Shown: positions 40,264 through 44,009 of the stretch, piece by piece
Position numbering within the stretch: the stretch's first letter is position 1
Layout of the letters: every line of letters begins with the position of its first letter
DNA from: Selenomonadales bacterium UBA7018
GTDB taxonomy: Bacteria; Bacillota; Negativicutes; Selenomonadales; Selenomonadaceae
NCBI GenBank assembly: GCA_002448305.1
Contig: DJWY01000024.1
Span: 1 to 44,009 of the forward strand
Direction of reading: 5' to 3'
Length of the DNA stretch: 44,009 nucleotides
Notes under the pieces: generated by a model
What the model was told of the DNA's origin: nothing
What the model saw: only the letters and a program-made list of their open reading frames with translations
The model's database searches: none
Made by a program: the position numbers and the translations under genes

Positions 40264-41102
40264 TGCAAATTGCGGTTTTCCCGAATATGAGTAAGCGGCG
40301 GGCAGGGGAGATTGTCGACCGCATTTTCAATTTCTATCAAAATAAGGACGTGCGACTTGTTATGCCCGCGACGGAAGCTCGGCAATATCGCAAAGATGAA
40401 TACGGCTTGCCGTGCGTTGAGCGCGTCCATGTCGATATGGCGTTGAGTATCGGCGGAGACGGGACATTACTTGGCGTTTGTCGGCGTTTCGGCGACCAAA
40501 GCGTTCCGGTTTGCGGAATTAATTTAGGGACGTTGGGATTTTTAGCTGACATTGAGCCGCGAGAATTGGAGAGCCGGCTAGGGAAAATTTTAGCGGGACA
40601 ATATCGAGTTGAGCAAAGACTTTTGCTAAGTGGCTATGTTCGCAACGAATTGGGCGAAAAATTTTTGGGCAACGCCATTAACGACGTCGTGATAGCTAAG
40701 GGCGGCGTCGCTCGTATGCTTCGGCTCGGTCTCTATATCAATAAGACGCATTTAATGGACTACAAAGCGGACGGTTTGATTGTTTCCAGTCCGACGGGCT
40801 CAACGGCATATTCACTTAGCGCGGGCGGTCCCATTCTCAATCCGAATATTCGCGCCCTGCTACTTACTCCGATTTGTGCGCATACTTTCCAAATGCGCCC
40901 GCTCATTGTCAACGAAGACGAAGAAGTTTTGATTAAAATTTCCTCTATGCAAGATGTTATCGTCACGCTTGACGGGCAAGTCAGTCATAAAATTCAGCCC
41001 AATGACGACGTTATTGTCCGGAAATCGACGGCGACCGCGCATATTGTAAAATTCGATGACAAAAATTATTATGACGTACTTAAAGCTAAAATGTGGAGCT
41101 GA
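40260..41102 (+). CDS. nadK: NAD kinase
   Basis: The 280-residue product has the catalytic SIGGDGTLLGVCRRF, NLGTLGFLADI, NDVVIAKG and SSPTGSTAYSLSAGGPI motifs of NAD(P) kinases. It makes NADP+ from NAD+. The ATG is inside the last codons of tlyA. The usual followers argR and recN are missing; a methyltransferase and lepA take their place. Confidence 0.95.
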   Translation: MMQIAVFPNMSKRRAGEIVDRIFNFYQNKDVRLVMPATEARQYRKDEYGLPCVERVHVDMALSIGGDGTLLGVCRRFGDQSVPVCGINLGTLGFLADIEPRELESRLGKILAGQYRVEQRLLLSGYVRNELGEKFLGNAINDVVIAKGGVARMLRLGLYINKTHLMDYKADGLIVSSPTGSTAYSLSAGGPILNPNIRALLLTPICAHTFQMRPLIVNEDEEVLIKISSMQDVIVTLDGQVSHKIQPNDDVIVRKSTATAHIVKFDDKNYYDVLKAKMWS

Positions 41103-41117
41103 AAGGAGATAATTATA

Positions 41118-42092
41118 TTGGCTATTATTACACCCCCCCCAACACTGGACTTGGATTATTACCGGCAAATGTATCCTGAACTGAATAATTTTCCCGACGT
41201 GGTATTAATGGAACACTACAAGCGATTTGCTGTTGAGCAAGGGCGTTCAACTTGCGCTTATGACCGCCGTGAATATCTTCAAGTGATGTTGCAAAATACG
41301 ATAGACAATAGCCATTTGAAAACTTTGGAGATAAGCCCGTGGGATAGTCCTTTTTTGCGCGGAGATAACGTTAAATATTTTGAAGTTATGAGCGCGGAAG
41401 ATGTGCGCAAAGCTACTGTCGGCGTTAAAAGAAATGTTGATACTCTTCCCAAAAAGATTGACTTCGTGGGCGCAAAAGGTGACCTTAGCGTCGTCAATGA
41501 AAAATTCGATATTGTTTTCAGTGCGCACGTTATCGAACATTGCCCCGACCTTATCGAACATTTCCGTAACGTCAGCAAAATTCTCAACGCGGGCGGATTG
41601 TATGTCTTGATTGTTCCCGACAAACGCTATTGCTTTGATTACTACCATTCCGAGTCGACGATTAGCGAAGTGATTGAGGCTTTTGCCGGCAAACGTAAAA
41701 TTCCAAACCTTTCTACTGTTATCAATTTTGCTTACACGCGCACGCATAACAGTGCAATTTTTCATTGGTTTGGCGAGCACGGCGAACGTTATGGCTATAG
41801 AAAAATTCCGCCTATGGAGGGCGACGCTCGTGCCGAAATCTTAGGCGAATACTTTTTCGACGACGGAAGCGAAGTAGATTATCAAAAACTCGCGCGTTTG
41901 GTTAAAAAATATGCCGATGCTTTGAAAGAAAACGCCTATATCAGCGTACATAATTGGCGATTCACGCCCGATTCTTTCGGCTATATCATAAACATGTTGA
42001 ATAAATTTAATCTAATCGACTTGCGACTTTTCCGGCTTTGCCACACTGTTTGGGGGCGGCTGGCATTTGTTGCAATGTTGGAAAAACCTTGA
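41118..42092 (+). CDS. SAM-dependent methyltransferase with a homopolymer near its start
   Basis: TTG 41118 follows AAAGGAG. The 324-residue product has a non-canonical N-terminal ~95 residues (LDLDYYRQMYPELNNFPDVVLMEHY, resembling short repeats found on bacterial glycosyltransferase/methyltransferase fusions). It then has a class I methyltransferase core: KFDIVFSAHVIEHCPDLIEHFRNVSKILNAGGLYVLIVPD. C8 at 41133-41140 encodes TPPPT, residues 5-9; a one-base slip would abolish translation. The target may be a surface glycan. Confidence 0.82.
   Translation: MAIITPPPTLDLDYYRQMYPELNNFPDVVLMEHYKRFAVEQGRSTCAYDRREYLQVMLQNTIDNSHLKTLEISPWDSPFLRGDNVKYFEVMSAEDVRKATVGVKRNVDTLPKKIDFVGAKGDLSVVNEKFDIVFSAHVIEHCPDLIEHFRNVSKILNAGGLYVLIVPDKRYCFDYYHSESTISEVIEAFAGKRKIPNLSTVINFAYTRTHNSAIFHWFGEHGERYGYRKIPPMEGDARAEILGEYFFDDGSEVDYQKLARLVKKYADALKENAYISVHNWRFTPDSFGYIINMLNKFNLIDLRLFRLCHTVWGRLAFVAMLEKP
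41133..41140. repeat. C8 homopolymer in the methyltransferase 5' coding region
   Basis: Eight consecutive C within codons 6-8 of the gene, a potential slippage site. Confidence 0.85.
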
Positions 42093-42104
42093 AGGAGGAT
42101 TTAT

Positions 42105-43904
42105 TTGAACAATAAAATTAGAAACTTTTCAATCATAGCGCATATTGATCACGGGAAGTCGACGCTTGCCGACCGATTGATTGAGATGACTGGCACAGTT
42201 GAAAAGCGCGAAATGAGCGAACAATTTTTGGATAACATGGAGCTTGAACGCGAACGCGGCATTACGATTAAGGCGCAAACTGTCCGCCTAAAGTACACCG
42301 CCCGCGACGGTGAAACTTATCAGCTGAACTTAATCGACACGCCCGGACACGTCGATTTTACTTACGAAGTTTCGCGCAGTCTTGCCGCTTGCGAAGGCGC
42401 ATTGCTCGTCGTCGACGCTACGCAAGGCGTTGAGGCTCAAACGCTGTCCAATGTTTATCTCGCACTTGAACACGACTTGGAAATTGTCCCCGTCATTAAC
42501 AAAATCGATTTGCCCAGTGCCGATGTTGAAAGGGTTCGTGCCGAAATCGAAGAGACAATCGGGCTTGACGCAAGCGACGCCGTGCAGTGTAGCGCGAAAA
42601 CTGGCGCGGGCGTCGACGAAATTTTAGAGTCGATTGTACAAAAAATCCCGCCGCCCGAAGGTAGCGACGCGAAGCCCTTGCAAGCTTTGATTTTCGATTC
42701 TTACTTTGATTCTTACAAGGGCGCAGTCGCTCACGTGCGAATTTTCGACGGTAAAGTTAGGAAGGGCGATAAACTGAAACTTTTAGCGACGGGCAAGGAA
42801 TTCGACGCGACGGAAATTGGAATTTTCGCGCCGTCAATGACTGAACTTGACGAGTTAAGCGCGGGCGAAGTTGGCTACATTTGCGGCAGTTTAAAAGATG
42901 TTCGCGACGTTCGAGTTGGCGACACTATCACGACTGCCAAAAATCCCGCTGAAGCTTTAGCGGGCTATCGTGCGCCGGTGCCAATGGTTTTCTGCGGACT
43001 TTATCCAACTGATAGCGTTGACTACGACAACTTGAAAGACGCGCTAGAAAAACTTCAGCTGAATGACGCCGCCCTTGTCTATGAGCCTGAAACTTCTGCC
43101 GCGTTGGGATTCGGCTTTCGTTGCGGCTTTTTAGGGCTTTTGCACATGGACGTTATTCAGGAGCGATTGGAGCGCGAATATAAACTTAAACTCGTCACGA
43201 CTGCGCCGAGCGTCGTTTACAAAGTGCATAAAACTGACGGCGAAATTTTCACGATTGATAATCCCGCCGCGTTGCCGCCGCCGACCGAAATTAATTTCAT
43301 TGAAGAACCTATGGTCAAAGCAACTGTGATTGTGCCGAGCGATTATATCGGCGCGGTTATGGAACTTTGCCGGGATAAGCGCGGCACTTATAAGAACATG
43401 GATTATATCGACAAGACGCGCGTCATGATTGTCTACGAAATGCCGCTCAACGAAATTATTTACGACTTTTTCGACAAGCTGAAATCAATGACTCGCGGCT
43501 ATGCAAGCCTTGATTATGAACTTAGCGAATATAAGCAGAGCGACCTTGCGAAGTTGGATATTTTATTGAACGGCGATTTAATTGACGCGCTAAGCTCGAT
43601 TGTCCATAGAAGCCGAGCCGCTAAAATCGGGCGAATTCTAGCTTTAAAGCTCAAAAGGATTATTCCCGAACAACTTTTTGATATTCCAGTTCAAGCGGCA
43701 ATCGGCGGCAGGATAATTGCTCGCGAAACGGTCAAGGCGCGGCGCAAAGATGTTTTAGCGAAATGTTATGGCGGCGACGTGTCGCGCAAGAGAAAACTTT
43801 TGGAAAAACAAAAGGCAGGTAAAAAACGCATGAAAGCTGTTGGCAGCGTCGAGTTGCCGCAAGAAGCTTTTATGGCGGTGTTGACTGTCAGCGATGAAGA
43901 ATAA
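42105..43904 (+). CDS. lepA: Elongation factor 4 (LepA)
   Basis: The 599-residue product is full length. GTPase motifs: AHIDHGKSTLADRL, ERERGITIKAQTVRL, DTPGHVDFTYEVSRSLA and NKIDLPSAD. The C-terminal LepA signature is QAAIGGRIIARETVKARRKDVLAKCYGGDVSRKRKLLEKQKAGKKRMK. It acts on the ribosome under stress, promoting back-translocation or correct biogenesis. TTG start after AAGGAGG. Confidence 0.97.
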   Translation: MNNKIRNFSIIAHIDHGKSTLADRLIEMTGTVEKREMSEQFLDNMELERERGITIKAQTVRLKYTARDGETYQLNLIDTPGHVDFTYEVSRSLAACEGALLVVDATQGVEAQTLSNVYLALEHDLEIVPVINKIDLPSADVERVRAEIEETIGLDASDAVQCSAKTGAGVDEILESIVQKIPPPEGSDAKPLQALIFDSYFDSYKGAVAHVRIFDGKVRKGDKLKLLATGKEFDATEIGIFAPSMTELDELSAGEVGYICGSLKDVRDVRVGDTITTAKNPAEALAGYRAPVPMVFCGLYPTDSVDYDNLKDALEKLQLNDAALVYEPETSAALGFGFRCGFLGLLHMDVIQERLEREYKLKLVTTAPSVVYKVHKTDGEIFTIDNPAALPPPTEINFIEEPMVKATVIVPSDYIGAVMELCRDKRGTYKNMDYIDKTRVMIVYEMPLNEIIYDFFDKLKSMTRGYASLDYELSEYKQSDLAKLDILLNGDLIDALSSIVHRSRAAKIGRILALKLKRIIPEQLFDIPVQAAIGGRIIARETVKARRKDVLAKCYGGDVSRKRKLLEKQKAGKKRMKAVGSVELPQEAFMAVLTVSDEE

Positions 43905-43910
43905 AAAAAC

Positions 43911-43938
43911 GCCTCGATTAAATGTCGGGGCTAAATTT
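43911..43938 (+). terminator. lepA terminator
   Basis: GCCTCGA (43911-43917) pairs with TCGGGGC (43925-43931) with one T:G, followed by TAAATTTTT. Confidence 0.75.
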
Positions 43939-44009
43939 TTGCTTATGAAAAGTATAAAAAGATGTGTTCACAGACGTTTAATTATAGCGTGTTGGTAAAG
44001 TGCAAAAAT

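Noticed and set aside
43939..44009. Possible gene or RNA at the right edge
   Set aside because: Only A/T-rich sequence after the lepA terminator; too short to call.

Overview
The window looks like a chromosomal segment of a diderm Firmicute, most likely a Negativicute (Selenomonas-type). This is inferred from mixed traits. Ribosome binding sites are Bacillota-like (GGAGG), TTG starts are frequent, the PurF has a short propeptide, and rpmE sits next to a DUF1385 gene. Yet there are outer-membrane genes: an LptA/OstA-like protein, a GT9 heptosyltransferase-type enzyme, a GT8 LPS-type glycosyltransferase, an HlyD-like adaptor and System I ccmABC. No rRNA or tRNA gene was recognised.

Layout. 1-3.2 kb is an accessory, phage-like or integrated-element module: small hypothetical proteins, two related Cys-motif proteins, a PD-(D/E)XK-type nuclease, and SSB. 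It ends at a decayed IS605-family tnpB with an omegaRNA-like right-end hairpin (3.2-4.26 kb). 4.28-5.6 kb is a BirA-controlled bioY-bioD biotin operon. gyrB follows, with an acidic N-terminal extension. 7.8-11.2 kb carries reverse-strand genes (prfC, a zinc-ribbon membrane protein, an EamA transporter). An S41 protease and a hairpin-rich intergenic region come next. 12.85-18.4 kb is reverse-strand: dedA, solo trpB, a 22-codon small ORF, an HlyD-like adaptor, an MTA-phosphorylase-like enzyme and a ClpX-like ATPase. rpmE and DUF1385 run forward.

19.6-22.7 kb is a compact reverse operon: Crp-like regulator, ccmA, ccmB, ccmC, lptA-like. Its probable promoter has a CRP-type palindrome centred near -41.5. 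Divergent from it are a PfkB kinase and a NupC nucleoside transporter, facing a convergent ribokinase. 26-31.8 kb is purF, nitroreductase, yraN, comM, GT9 and GT8. 31.9-36.8 kb is the most system-like locus: two TerD proteins, a secreted MTA/SAH-nucleosidase-like enzyme and a PMCA-type Ca2+ P-ATPase, in one direction with very short gaps and a strong terminator at the end. 36.9-43.9 kb holds a GT2, ispA, a small secreted protein, tlyA, nadK, a methyltransferase with a C8 tract near its start, and lepA.

The best candidates for something new are the TerD-TerD-secreted nucleosidase-Ca2+ ATPase cassette, the small ORF with a UUCG hairpin ahead of trpB, the split zinc-ribbon membrane protein, and the tandem Cys-motif proteins. 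All function calls come from reading motifs by eye; no database search was done.
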